Positions 1 through 8,048 of a stretch of 64,000 nt of DNA are shown piece after piece (the first letter of the stretch is position 1; every line of letters starts with the position of its first letter). The notes below the pieces were generated by a model, which saw nothing but the letters and a program-made list of their open reading frames with translations, was not told the origin of the DNA and ran no database searches. This DNA is from Akkermansia muciniphila (GTDB taxonomy: Bacteria; Verrucomicrobiota; Verrucomicrobiia; Verrucomicrobiales; Akkermansiaceae). The position numbers and the translations under genes were made by a program. The stretch is taken from the NCBI RefSeq assembly GCF_040616545.1, contig NZ_CP156688.1, forward strand, positions 1,550,001 to 1,614,000, written 5' to 3'.

Positions 1-228
1 CCACTCCCCCGGCGCGGGAGCGGGCGCATTCCTTTTCAAACCGCCGGGAAGGGCGGGGAGGGATGGAGGGGAACGCTGTATCTTGCCCTTGTTCCAGTGT
101 TCCGGGAGCATGGAGCCGATGGGAAGCCGCTCCGTTTTCAACCGTTCCCGCGCTGTTCCGCCATGGCGGGCACGGGGCCGTTCCACATGGCGCTTTCTTT
201 TAAGGGACGGATGTAGTATGCATGGCGC

Positions 229-1209
229 ATGGAAGGGCGGACGGACATAGGCGGCTTTTTCGGTCTGGAACTGCCGGAATACGGCAATTTCCCGCAATGG
301 CATCCGGGCCGGAGCGTGGCCGTGAATTCCGGCAGGCGCGCACTGGAGCATATCCTGCGCCGTCTGGGAGATGTGCGGCGCGTCCATGTTCCCCTGTATA
401 CGTGCCCGGCTGCGCTGGAACCGATGGAACGGCTCCGGGTGCCCGCCGTCTTTTACCGCCTGGACGAACGCCTGGAGCTGGAGAAGCTGCCGGAACTGGA
501 GGAGGGGGAATACCTGCTGTACGCAAATTACTTCGGCATCAAGGAGAAGTATGTGGACCTGCTGGCCTCCCGGTATGGAGGGAGGCTGATTGTGGACAAT
601 GCGCTGGCCCTGTATTCCCCGCCGCGTTCCGGGGCGTGCGCCCTGTATAGCCCGCGCAAATTCTCCGGGCTGCCGGACGGGGGTATTGCCGTCATGGGGG
701 CCGGGGATCCGCTGCCGGAGGAACGGGATGAATCCCTGCCGGACGCCGCCTTCCTGCTGGAATGGCTGGAACATGGGCCGGAGGGGGCGTCTGCGGCCTG
801 CGGGCGCAACGAGGAGCGTTTGCGGAACGCCCCCTTGCGCAGGATGTCCCGTTTGACGGAACGTTTGATTGGCGGCATTGACTATGAGCGGGCAAGGCTC
901 CGGCGCATGGAGAACTTCCGGTTTCTGCACGAAAGGCTGGGGCCGTTGAACCGGCTGTCCGTGGACCTTGATTCCGTGTCCGGGCCTTTCTGCTATCCGT
1001 TTTGGACGGCTTTTCCGGAATTGAGAAACGCTCTGATTGATGAACGCATCCTGGTTCCCCTGCTGTGGCCGGAGGTACTGGAACGGGCTCCGGCGGACAG
1101 CCTGGAATGGAAGCTGGCGCTGCATCTGCTGCCGCTGCCCGTGGACCAGCGCTGCGGTCCGCAGGACATGGAGCGCATGGCGCGGGCGGTGGAGGCGTTT
1201 TATTCCTGA
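229..1209 (+). CDS. DegT-like PLP-dependent aminotransferase-fold protein
   Basis: A 326-residue cytoplasmic protein with no signal peptide or membrane segment. Its fold resembles the DegT/DnrJ/EryC1 sugar aminotransferases: an early SGRRALEHIL segment, a YANYFG strand-turn, a VDNALALYS stretch like the PLP-binding aspartate strand, then SPRKFSGLPDGGI near residue 145, where the lysine sits at the usual Schiff-base position. It is shorter than typical DegT enzymes (about 370-400 residues), and the C-terminal half is weakly conserved to my eye. The ATG at 229 has no clear ribosome site, so the start is uncertain by a few codons. It stands alone upstream of a membrane protein. A sugar-nucleotide role is inference from the fold only. 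Confidence 0.6.
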   Translation: MEGRTDIGGFFGLELPEYGNFPQWHPGRSVAVNSGRRALEHILRRLGDVRRVHVPLYTCPAALEPMERLRVPAVFYRLDERLELEKLPELEEGEYLLYANYFGIKEKYVDLLASRYGGRLIVDNALALYSPPRSGACALYSPRKFSGLPDGGIAVMGAGDPLPEERDESLPDAAFLLEWLEHGPEGASAACGRNEERLRNAPLRRMSRLTERLIGGIDYERARLRRMENFRFLHERLGPLNRLSVDLDSVSGPFCYPFWTAFPELRNALIDERILVPLLWPEVLERAPADSLEWKLALHLLPLPVDQRCGPQDMERMARAVEAFYS

Positions 1210-1250
1210 AAGGGAGGAATAAACTATTTTGTTAGAGATGGAATAAGGCG

Positions 1251-1279
1251 TTGACGGTGTGGGGTAGCTTATCTAACAT
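1251..1279 (+). promoter_or_regulatory. promoter of the 1286 gene, leaderless geometry
   Basis: TTGACG at 1251-1256, a 17-base spacer and TAACAT at 1274-1279. Six bases separate the -10 box from the ATG at 1286, so transcription should begin at the start codon. No Shine-Dalgarno sequence is present. Confidence 0.5.
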
Positions 1280-1285
1280 TTCCGC

Positions 1286-1963
1286 ATGTCCGACTACCTC
1301 TCTTCTTTGGGCTACCCTTTCCGGGGGCGCCCCATGGTGTTTATTTTTGGAGTGCTTATTATATGGGCCATGTATTTGGCTTCATGGGCTTCCCTCATTG
1401 GCCTGATTGCCAATTTCTGCTTCCTGCTGCCCTTCATGGGCGTCTTTTTCATGAAGATGGTGCAGCAGTCCGCCATGGGTGAAGAGGAAATCTGCCTTTT
1501 CCCGGAGCTGGAGGACTGGCTGGACAGCATGATGATGCCTTTCATTCAACTGGTGGCGTGCATGGTGGTGTCTTCCCTGCCTCTGGTTATTTACCTGAAC
1601 GTGGCGGACTGGGATTTGGACGGCTCCCTGGCCTGGCTTTTCATTGCGGCGGGGGCGGTGTACTTCCCGGGCGCGTTCATGAGAACAGCCGTTCTGGAAA
1701 GTTTTTCCGGGCTTTCACCCGTGGGCTGGTGGATGCTGGTCCGGAGGGCGCCCCTGGCCTATGCCGGGGTGCTTGCCGCCATTGGCGCAGGAGGATGGGT
1801 GATCCTGAACCTTCCTTCCGGTCTGCTGCTGGATTTTGTCATGGCCCCCGTGAAGCTCTACATCACCTGCGTGCTGATGAACGTGTGCGGCCTCTTCATG
1901 CTCAAGCATGAATTTGCCGAAGAAGGGGAAGAAGACGACTTTTCCATCTCCGGCCCGGCTTGA
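1286..1963 (+). CDS. polytopic membrane protein of unknown function
   Basis: A 225-residue protein with about five to six hydrophobic segments (roughly residues 15-55, 75-100, 112-130, 150-175 and 180-205), separated by short acidic loops, and a strongly acidic tail (EEGEEDD). The pattern is reminiscent of DUF4013-type membrane proteins, but I see no diagnostic motif. A leaderless-type promoter lies directly upstream. The following 415 bases hold no gene, so it appears monocistronic. Function unknown. Confidence 0.7.
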   Translation: MSDYLSSLGYPFRGRPMVFIFGVLIIWAMYLASWASLIGLIANFCFLLPFMGVFFMKMVQQSAMGEEEICLFPELEDWLDSMMMPFIQLVACMVVSSLPLVIYLNVADWDLDGSLAWLFIAAGAVYFPGAFMRTAVLESFSGLSPVGWWMLVRRAPLAYAGVLAAIGAGGWVILNLPSGLLLDFVMAPVKLYITCVLMNVCGLFMLKHEFAEEGEEDDFSISGPA

Positions 1964-2378
1964 GGGCCGCCCCCCTTCCGGCGTGCCGGGGGGACGCTTG
2001 CTCAATTGCGCGCGCACGACGGGGCGAAAGGCTGCCGGATGAAATTGCAGAGGGTAGGGGCCTGCGCCCCCGCACCAATGACGGTCACTGCGGGAGTGGT
2101 GAAGGATGATGGTTTGTTCTTGAGAAAGTAGTTGCAGGGGTGTGTCCCTGCATAAATGAGGTGGGCGGAAACCAGGTTTCCTTTTCCCGGGCCGCGTGCG
2201 GAATCCGGTGCTGGGAGACGTTGCGGAGACGGTGGACTGTCAAAGTACGTCCTCCGCTGAACGGAGGAGCGCGGAAGAAATGTCTTATCCGTTAAAGGTT
2301 GTCCGTTTCCGTGCAGGATGTTTCCGGCAGCGTGCCGGAATGCGGCGGCGGAAATGGACGTTATCTGAATTCAAGGTC
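1964..2378. other. gene-free, hairpin-rich interval
   Basis: This 415-base stretch has no convincing reading frame once the downstream epimerase is started at its nucleotide-binding motif (2379). Perfect stem-loops are visible at 2057-2070 (GGGGC/GCCCC), 2134-2151 (GCAGGG/CCCTGC), 2251-2267 (CCTCCG/CGGAGG) and 2322-2340 (8-bp stem, GCG loop). A second possible pairing, 2069-2073 with 2090-2094, excludes the first. It could be a structured RNA or a long regulatory leader. I could not match it to 6S, RNase P, SRP or tmRNA signatures. Confidence 0.45.
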
Positions 2379-3245
2379 ATGAATGTAGCCATTACGGGAT
2401 CCAGCGGATTTATCGGCAGCCATTTGTCCAGCCGCCTGGCGGTGCTGGGGCACCAGGTCACGCCCTTGTGGCGCTACCTCTTCACGCAGGACAGTGTGGA
2501 CTGCCTGGCAGAAGCCCTGGCGGGGTGCAATGCCGTCATCAATCTGGCCGGGGCGCCCATCGACCGGCGCTGGACGGATGATTACAAAAAGGAGCTGGTG
2601 GAAAGCAGAATCATGACCACCCGCAAGCTGGTGGAAGCGGTCAACCGCCTGCATGAGCCGCCGGAAGTGATGATTTCCACTTCCGCCGTGGGGTACTACA
2701 GCCCGTCCGGGTGCCATGGTGAGAAAGATGACCCAACGGCGGATTCCTTTCTGGCGGAATTATGCCTGGCCTGGGAAAAGGAGGCTGAGCTGGTGAATGG
2801 CTCCGTGCGGCTGGTCCGCACCCGGTTTGGCGTGGTTCTTTCCCCGGATGGCGGAGCCCTGCCCAGAATGGTGAGGCCCGCCCGGTTCGGCATCACGGCT
2901 TCCGTAGGGGACCCGGACCATTCCTTCTCCTGGGTGGCCCTGGAGGACCTGGTGGACGCCCTGATCTTCATCATGGGGAAGGGAGACATCTCCGGCCCGG
3001 TCAATGTGACGGCCCCGGAACGCACCACCAACCGGGAATTCTACAAGGCCGCCGCGGAGCATTTCCACACCCGCCTGTCCATCCATGTGCCGGACGCCGT
3101 TCTGCGCCTGCTGATGGGGGAGGCTTCCCAGGTGATTACCCGCGGGCAGTGCGCCGTGCCGGAAACGCTGCTGCGGGAGGGATTTGAATTTCAATATCCG
3201 GATATCCGCACTTTTTTCAACAAGGCATTCCCCGACAAATCATGA
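2379..3245 (+). CDS. TIGR01777 family NAD-dependent epimerase (YfcH-like)
   Basis: A 288-residue protein opening with MNVAITGSSGFIGSHL, the Rossmann dinucleotide motif of extended short-chain dehydrogenases. NLAGAPI and STSAVGYY segments follow, as in the YfcH/SULA subfamily, and the C-terminal DUF1731-like part includes LLMGEASQVI. An open frame continues upstream to 2196 but its sequence is low-quality, so the start is placed at the ATG before the Rossmann motif. The stop overlaps the next start (ATGA at 3242), so it is translationally coupled to the lipocalin. The substrate of this family is not established. Confidence 0.85.
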   Translation: MNVAITGSSGFIGSHLSSRLAVLGHQVTPLWRYLFTQDSVDCLAEALAGCNAVINLAGAPIDRRWTDDYKKELVESRIMTTRKLVEAVNRLHEPPEVMISTSAVGYYSPSGCHGEKDDPTADSFLAELCLAWEKEAELVNGSVRLVRTRFGVVLSPDGGALPRMVRPARFGITASVGDPDHSFSWVALEDLVDALIFIMGKGDISGPVNVTAPERTTNREFYKAAAEHFHTRLSIHVPDAVLRLLMGEASQVITRGQCAVPETLLREGFEFQYPDIRTFFNKAFPDKS

Positions 3246-3769
3246 GCATCATCCAAACCATCTTCACTTCACTGTTTCCCGGCCATTCTGTCAAGACGGC
3301 TCCCATGCCGGATTTCAACCTGGAACGTTACCTGGGGGACTGGCATGAAATTGCCCGTCTGGAAAACTGGTTTGAGCGCGGGCTGCGCAAGGTGACGGCC
3401 CGGTACGACCACGGAGAAAACGGCACCGTTTCCGTTACCAACAGCGGCTATGACGTCCGCACCGGGGAGCGGAAGGAGGCTCATGCGCGGGCCGTGGTGG
3501 CGGATGCCCCCAACCATTTGAAAGTATACTTCGTGCCTCTGGTGTACGGACGGTATGAAGTGGCTTTTCTGGATGAGGATTACAGCCGCGCCGTGGTTTC
3601 CGGCGGCTCCCTCAATTACCTGTGGCTGCTGGCCCGGAGGCCGCAGCTTGATGACGGCGAACTTCAGCCCATGCTTCATTGCGCGGAGGAACTGGGGTAC
3701 GATACCTCCCAGTTGATTTACAGCAATTCCCCGTCTTCCCAGGAGCATGCCGTGGGGCGGGATTTGTGA
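3242..3769 (+). CDS. bacterial lipocalin (Blc-like)
   Basis: A 175-residue protein with the lipocalin hallmark GDWHEIARLENWFERGL near residues 35-51, and later YEVAFLDEDYSRAVVSGGS and LWLLARRP, which match the Blc/apolipoprotein D-like family. Bacterial Blc proteins are usually outer membrane lipoproteins, but no lipobox cysteine is present here, so it may be cytoplasmic or exported without a lipid anchor. It overlaps the epimerase by four bases. Pairing of these two families suggests a shared lipid or small hydrophobic ligand; that is inference. Confidence 0.85.
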   Translation: MSIIQTIFTSLFPGHSVKTAPMPDFNLERYLGDWHEIARLENWFERGLRKVTARYDHGENGTVSVTNSGYDVRTGERKEAHARAVVADAPNHLKVYFVPLVYGRYEVAFLDEDYSRAVVSGGSLNYLWLLARRPQLDDGELQPMLHCAEELGYDTSQLIYSNSPSSQEHAVGRDL

Positions 3770-4139
3770 GGGTTGCAGTCCGTGAACCGGGAAGAAGCGG
3801 CAGCTTGATGGAAAAGCTGTGTTCCGTTATGGGAAAAACGCCTTCGCTCCGTTCCGGGGAAATACAACTGTGAAGGCCGGGAAGCCGGGCGTGCCCGGTT
3901 GGACGGAATGCGAAGCATGAAGCCCGCGGTGCCGGGGAATCTGGAAGATGAACGAATCAAACCTTCTCCCAGTTGGCCGTGTTTTGTTCAAACCGTGGGA
4001 AAACAGTCCTTCCGCCGCGTCCTCTGATAGCTGCTCTGCAGGGAACCGTGGGGTGATTCATTGGCCTTTCAAACTTTTTCCCTGTTGCCTTTTCTCCGTC
4101 CACATCATTTAAAAAACGCGGCTATCCGGTTAAAAGCGC

Positions 4140-4167
4140 TTGCAATCGGCCCGCGGACGGCTATGTT
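4140..4167 (+). promoter_or_regulatory. putative ilvC promoter
   Basis: TTGCAA at 4140-4145, a 16-base spacer and TATGTT at 4162-4167. The predicted start site falls near 4174, inside the left arm of the inverted repeat. Unlike many genes here, ilvC then has a leader of about 50 bases and a ribosome-binding site. Confidence 0.45.
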
Positions 4168-4170
4168 GTC

Positions 4171-4201
4171 ATTCATCCAAACATTGGATGTTTGGATGAA
4201 T
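4171..4201 (+). promoter_or_regulatory. inverted repeat (operator or leader hairpin) before ilvC
   Basis: A perfect 12-bp inverted repeat, 4171-4182 against 4190-4201, with a 7-base spacer. A second overlapping palindrome pairs CATCCAA (4174-4180) with TTGGATG (4184-4190). The element therefore contains three copies of the half-site TTGGATG, two direct and one inverted. It spans the predicted transcription start, as an operator would. The GntR regulator encoded at 6108 is one candidate ligand; that link is speculation. Confidence 0.55.
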
Positions 4202-4223
4202 TCTACTTAAAGAAGGAGTAACA

Positions 4224-5204
4224 ATGGATATTATTCATGATAACGCCGCTGATCTCAGCGCTTTGAACGGCAAGACCGTTGCCGTGATCGGATATGGCGC
4301 CCAGGGCCGCGCCCAGGCGCTTTGCATGCGTGACTCCGGTGTGAACGTGATTATCGGCGTTCGCCCCGGCAAGTCTTTTGACGCCGCCACCCAGGACGGT
4401 TTCCAGGTGATGACCGTAGCTGAAGCCGCCGACAAGGCGGACATCATCCACATTCTGCTGCCTGATGAAAGCCACGGCGCCGTGTATGAAGCTGAAATCA
4501 AGCCCTATCTGAAGGCTGGCAAGACGCTTTGCTGCTCCCACGGCTTTGCCTACGTGTTCAACACCATCGTTCCTCCCGCGGACGTGGATGTGATCATGGT
4601 GGCCCCCAAGGGCCCGGGCACGGAAGTGCGCCGCGTGTTTGAAGAAGGCTTCGGCTGCCCCGGCCTGATCGCCGTGCACCAGAACCCCTCCGGCAATGCC
4701 CGCAACGTGGCCCTTGCCATGGCGAAGGCTGAAGGCCTGACCCGCGGCGGCGTGCTGGAATGCACCATGGCCCAGGAAACGTATGAAGACCTCTTCGGTG
4801 AACAGAATGTGCTGTGCGGCGGCATTGTGGACCTGATGAAGTACGGTTTTGAAACCCTGACGGAAGCCGGGTATCCGCCGGAAATGGCTTACTTTGAATG
4901 CGTGCATGAAGCCAAGCTGATCGTGGACCTGATTTACACGGGCGGCATCCAGAAGATGAATTCCGTGATTTCCAACACCGCTGAATTCGGTGAATACTAC
5001 AACGGCCCGCAGATCCTGCCCGCCGATGTGAAGGAACGCATGAAGGAATCCCTCAAGCGCATTGAATCCGGCAAGTTCGCCAAGGACTGGCTGGAAGAAG
5101 CCGCCAAGGGCGCGCCCAACCTCAAGGCCAAGCGCGAAGCCCTGGGCCAGCACCCGGTGGAAATCGTGGGCGCCAAGATTCGCAGCCTGTTTGAAAGGAA
5201 CTAA
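4224..5204 (+). CDS. ilvC: ketol-acid reductoisomerase
   Basis: Converts acetolactate or acetohydroxybutyrate to the dihydroxy acid in valine, leucine and isoleucine synthesis. At 326 residues it is a class I (short) enzyme. The N-terminal GYGAQGRAQ is the nucleotide loop, followed by GVRPGKS, whose Arg and Ser favour NADPH. The C-terminal knotted helical domain carries ETYEDLFGEQNVLCGG and FECVHEAKLIVDL with the Mg-binding acidic residues. The start follows AAGAAGGAG at good spacing. It is not clustered with ilvB, ilvN or ilvD here and seems to be transcribed from its own promoter. Confidence 0.97.
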   Translation: MDIIHDNAADLSALNGKTVAVIGYGAQGRAQALCMRDSGVNVIIGVRPGKSFDAATQDGFQVMTVAEAADKADIIHILLPDESHGAVYEAEIKPYLKAGKTLCCSHGFAYVFNTIVPPADVDVIMVAPKGPGTEVRRVFEEGFGCPGLIAVHQNPSGNARNVALAMAKAEGLTRGGVLECTMAQETYEDLFGEQNVLCGGIVDLMKYGFETLTEAGYPPEMAYFECVHEAKLIVDLIYTGGIQKMNSVISNTAEFGEYYNGPQILPADVKERMKESLKRIESGKFAKDWLEEAAKGAPNLKAKREALGQHPVEIVGAKIRSLFERN

Positions 5205-5224
5205 GGTTTCTTTTGACTCTTTCA

Positions 5225-5259
5225 CGGGCCGTTCCGCCGTATTCCGGAGGAACGGCCCG
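5225..5259 (+). terminator. stem-loop downstream of ilvC
   Basis: An 11-bp perfect stem (5225-5235 with 5249-5259) begins 20 bases after the ilvC stop. No T-run follows on either strand, so it may be a weak terminator or a 3' end stabiliser rather than a classic intrinsic terminator. Confidence 0.4.
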
Positions 5260-5303
5260 CATACAACCCGGACTTCCCCCGGAAGCCCGCCATCTTTCAG
5301 TTT

Positions 5304-6101
5304 ATGGACAATTCCTTCCCGGCCGTCAATGTGGAGAACGCCAGAGTGTTTCTGGGCGGACATGAAATCCTGCACAATATTTCCTGGCAGGTGCAGCGCG
5401 GAGAACGCTGCTTCATCCTGGGCGCGAACGGCGCCGGGAAAACGACGCTGGTCAAGGTGCTGATGGGGTTTGCCTGGCCTCTCTTCGGCGCCAAGGTCCA
5501 GGTGCTGGGCAAGACCTTCGGGCAGGTGAACCTGCTGGAACTGCGCAAATCCATTGCATGGGTGAGCCCGTTCATGCACAAATGGCTGGAGGACGGAGCC
5601 TGGAGCGGGCGCGACATGGTGCTTTCCGGCCCCGACGGGACGATCGGCCTGCTGAGGGAGCCTACGCCGGAAGAGGAGGAAAAAGCCGCCGGGATCATGC
5701 AATCCCTGAAGGCGGAGCATCTGATGGACAGGCCCGTGGTGGCCATGTCTTCCGGGGAGCAGGTGAAGGTGCTGATTGCGCGCGCCCTGATGACGAACCC
5801 GGAGCTGATGATCCTGGACGAGCCCAGCGTTTACCTGGACCTGGCCGGGCGGGAATTCTTGCTGAACACCATTGAGGAGCTGGCGGAGACGCGGCCTGAT
5901 CTGACCATCGTGTTCATCACCCAGCGCATTGAGGACATTCTGCCCGTCTTCAACCGCGGCATGATTTTAAAGTCCGGCGAGATTGTGGCGCACGGAAGCC
6001 GGGACGAGGTGCTGACGGAGGAAAACCTGAAAGACGCCTTTGAGCTGGATATCCAGCTGATCAAGACGGAAAAGGGGCGCCTCTGGACCGTTATCCGTTA
6101 A
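5304..6101 (+). CDS. ABC transporter ATP-binding protein
   Basis: A 265-residue single nucleotide-binding domain. It has Walker A GANGAGKTT near residue 47, a signature region MSSGEQVKVLIARAL (degenerate relative to LSGGQ), Walker B LMILDEPSVYLD and a switch histidine replaced in the VFITQRIEDI segment. This combination resembles the ModF/YlmA-like stand-alone ATPases rather than an importer subunit. No permease or binding protein is nearby. A GntR-family regulator starts six bases downstream, so the two are probably co-transcribed. Substrate unknown. Confidence 0.85.
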   Translation: MDNSFPAVNVENARVFLGGHEILHNISWQVQRGERCFILGANGAGKTTLVKVLMGFAWPLFGAKVQVLGKTFGQVNLLELRKSIAWVSPFMHKWLEDGAWSGRDMVLSGPDGTIGLLREPTPEEEEKAAGIMQSLKAEHLMDRPVVAMSSGEQVKVLIARALMTNPELMILDEPSVYLDLAGREFLLNTIEELAETRPDLTIVFITQRIEDILPVFNRGMILKSGEIVAHGSRDEVLTEENLKDAFELDIQLIKTEKGRLWTVIR

Positions 6102-6107
6102 CTTTTC

Positions 6108-6803
6108 ATGAAGAAAGCCAAGAAAATGGAGTTGAAGAAGCCTGTAAGGGTGTCCCTGTCCCGCCAAGTGCTCACCGCCATGGAATCCATGATACGCTCC
6201 GGCAAGTGGAAGGTGGGGGACCGCATTCCCGCAGAGCCGGAACTGGCGCGGGCCTTCTCCGTCAGCCATAATACCATTCGGGAGGCCCTGCAATCCCTGA
6301 TTCACATGGGGATGCTGGAAGCGCGGCCCGGAGACGGCACCTACGTGATGGCGTCGGACCGGTTTGCCGTAGCGGTAAGCAACCGCCTGAAGGAATCGGA
6401 ACTGCCCCAGATTCTGGAGGCCCGCCTGGCGCTGGAAAAGGAGATTGCGCGGCTGGCCGCCGTTAAAAGGACGGAGGAGGATTTGAAGGAGCTGGAAAGC
6501 TCCCTGAGGGATTGCCATGCCAGGGTAAGGCCGGGCATTGAGGACGACATGCTGTTCCATGCCGCCGTGGCCCGCGCCACGCATAACCCGGTGCTGGCGG
6601 AATTGTACAACGTGGTTGTCCGCCATGTGCAGGAAAATCTGGAAGGGCTGCTGGAGGAGAAGCAATATGACACCGGCGCCATGAAGCTGCATGACGATCT
6701 GCTGGATGCCATCCGGAAGCGGGAGGCGGACACCGCGGAAAACATCATTGTGAAAATCGTGGAATTTGACACCGTCAGCATAGGCGGCCAGTTCCGCGCC
6801 TGA
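6108..6803 (+). CDS. GntR-family (FadR/FCD subfamily) transcriptional regulator
   Basis: A 231-residue regulator. The N-terminal winged helix (about residues 12-80) contains GDRIPAEPELARAFSVSHNTIREALQ, the canonical GntR recognition helix, followed by GDGTYV. The C-terminal part is the all-helical FCD ligand domain, with D..FH.AVARATHNPVL supplying the usual metal-binding Asp and His. Members of this subfamily usually sense small carboxylates or amino acid derivatives. It sits six bases after the ABC ATPase. A second in-frame ATG at 6126 is possible. It may regulate its own operon or ilvC; the sequence alone does not decide this. Confidence 0.9.
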   Translation: MKKAKKMELKKPVRVSLSRQVLTAMESMIRSGKWKVGDRIPAEPELARAFSVSHNTIREALQSLIHMGMLEARPGDGTYVMASDRFAVAVSNRLKESELPQILEARLALEKEIARLAAVKRTEEDLKELESSLRDCHARVRPGIEDDMLFHAAVARATHNPVLAELYNVVVRHVQENLEGLLEEKQYDTGAMKLHDDLLDAIRKREADTAENIIVKIVEFDTVSIGGQFRA

Positions 6804-7036
6804 TGGCTGTGTGCCTTGCCGCTTGAACCGGCAGTTGATCCGGCGCCAGGAAGTCCGGGCGCCTTCTGCGTGATGGAGGCCGCCATTTTTTGCGGGAAGC
6901 GGACACCACTCCGGAAAGGGAGGGAAGAGTGCTCGTAATTTATTAAGGGTGATTAAGATTTTTAACTTTTTCTTTACATCTGCAAACAAATAAATTACCC
7001 GGATAGGGCAACAACTTGCCAGCTTTCCTTCCTGCT

Positions 7037-8044
7037 ATGTCGTCTCTGTTTCAAATACGTTCGGTTTCCCTGATGTTGATGATCCACTGGTTTGGCGCTT
7101 TTGCACAAGCTGTGGAAGATATCCCTGATGAGGTACAGGCGCTGGAAATTAAATCGGAAACTGTAAAATGTTCTGCCGATTTCTATATTGCCAGGGAACA
7201 GGGGAAGGATGTGGATGAAAAGGCGGATAAGGAGCGGAAAAAGCTGGGCATGGGGGAAAAGGTTGTGTTGACCTTGGCCGGAAAACCCAAGGGAGATATT
7301 TCCCAACTGCAGTGGAAGGTTACCAAGGGAGAATCCCTTGCCACTCTCCCCCAAAAAACGGAGGGGCACGAAGAAGTTACTTTGACTGTCAGCAAACGAG
7401 TGGAAAAGAAGGGAGAGGTGGAAGTTACCGTCACTACGAGTGAAGGCCTGGAAAAAACCATTACCTTTGAGATTCTTGTGCCGACCAAACTGACGGCAGC
7501 CGTTCCCGTTAAATCCAGTCTTCCGAGTGATCCCAATATCGTTGTTGTGGCGGCGGATGTCAAACTGACGGTAGAGCCTACGGCGGTGAGTTTCAGCAAT
7601 ATCAAACTGATTGAGCGTGATGGAGGGTTGACCTATGTCATGCCGGATCCGCCTCCCGATCCCCAGAAAGGTGAAATAAAGTTGGGCGTGCCGCATACGG
7701 GTCATGGATGCAATGACGCCAGGATCATTGAACTAAATAATTCGTTGATTGATCAGGTGGCTTATGCGGCGTATTATAATACAGTATGGGGCGCCAAACT
7801 GCCGCAGGAATGGTTCTGGACCTGTGATTGGAAAGTGCATGATGGAAATGGAGGCAAGGAGTCTGCCAACGACGATATTTTCAAAGTAGGGACCGTGGAG
7901 CAGAGATTCAAAGTTGAATATATGAAATTTGAGGCAATAGATGGCGAGATTAAAGAAGTCCAGATTGCCATCAGGAAATTCGGGCGCGCCATCTCTTATG
8001 ATTTATACAATCACCAAATGAATTATGAATATGCCTGGAAATAA
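7037..8044 (+). CDS. secreted protein of unknown function with Ig-like region
   Basis: A protein of about 335 residues with an N-terminal hydrophobic segment ending in GAFAQA, a likely signal peptide. Residues about 65-150 are rich in alternating Val/Thr strands (VTLTVSKRV, VEVTVTTSEGLEKTITFEILV) and look like an Ig or invasin-type beta sandwich. The last 110 residues are aromatic-rich (WFWTCDWKVHDGNGG) and unlike any family I know. A TTG at 7016 in the same frame is an alternative start. It is followed after four bases by two paralogous secreted proteins and probably forms an operon with them. Confidence 0.65.
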   Translation: MSSLFQIRSVSLMLMIHWFGAFAQAVEDIPDEVQALEIKSETVKCSADFYIAREQGKDVDEKADKERKKLGMGEKVVLTLAGKPKGDISQLQWKVTKGESLATLPQKTEGHEEVTLTVSKRVEKKGEVEVTVTTSEGLEKTITFEILVPTKLTAAVPVKSSLPSDPNIVVVAADVKLTVEPTAVSFSNIKLIERDGGLTYVMPDPPPDPQKGEIKLGVPHTGHGCNDARIIELNNSLIDQVAYAAYYNTVWGAKLPQEWFWTCDWKVHDGNGGKESANDDIFKVGTVEQRFKVEYMKFEAIDGEIKEVQIAIRKFGRAISYDLYNHQMNYEYAWK

Positions 8045-8048
8045 TCTG

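Larger units (their letters stand above)
3770..4223. other. intergenic region upstream of ilvC
   Basis: A 454-base gap with no convincing gene. The first 300 bases show only a small GC hairpin near 3885-3900. The last 90 bases hold the ilvC promoter, a complex inverted repeat and a good Shine-Dalgarno sequence (AAGAAGGAG). Confidence 0.6.

Noticed and set aside
1-228. A partial gene entering from the left edge
   Set aside because: No frame with coding character reaches the edge; only scattered short frames are seen in these bases.
2041-2195. 6S RNA, RNase P RNA, SRP RNA or tmRNA
   Set aside because: Hairpins are present but none of the conserved signature sequences of these RNAs could be matched.
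4203-5720. Open frame of about 500 codons antisense to ilvC and the ABC ATPase
   Set aside because: Opposite two unambiguous genes and without recognisable motifs; a compositional artefact.
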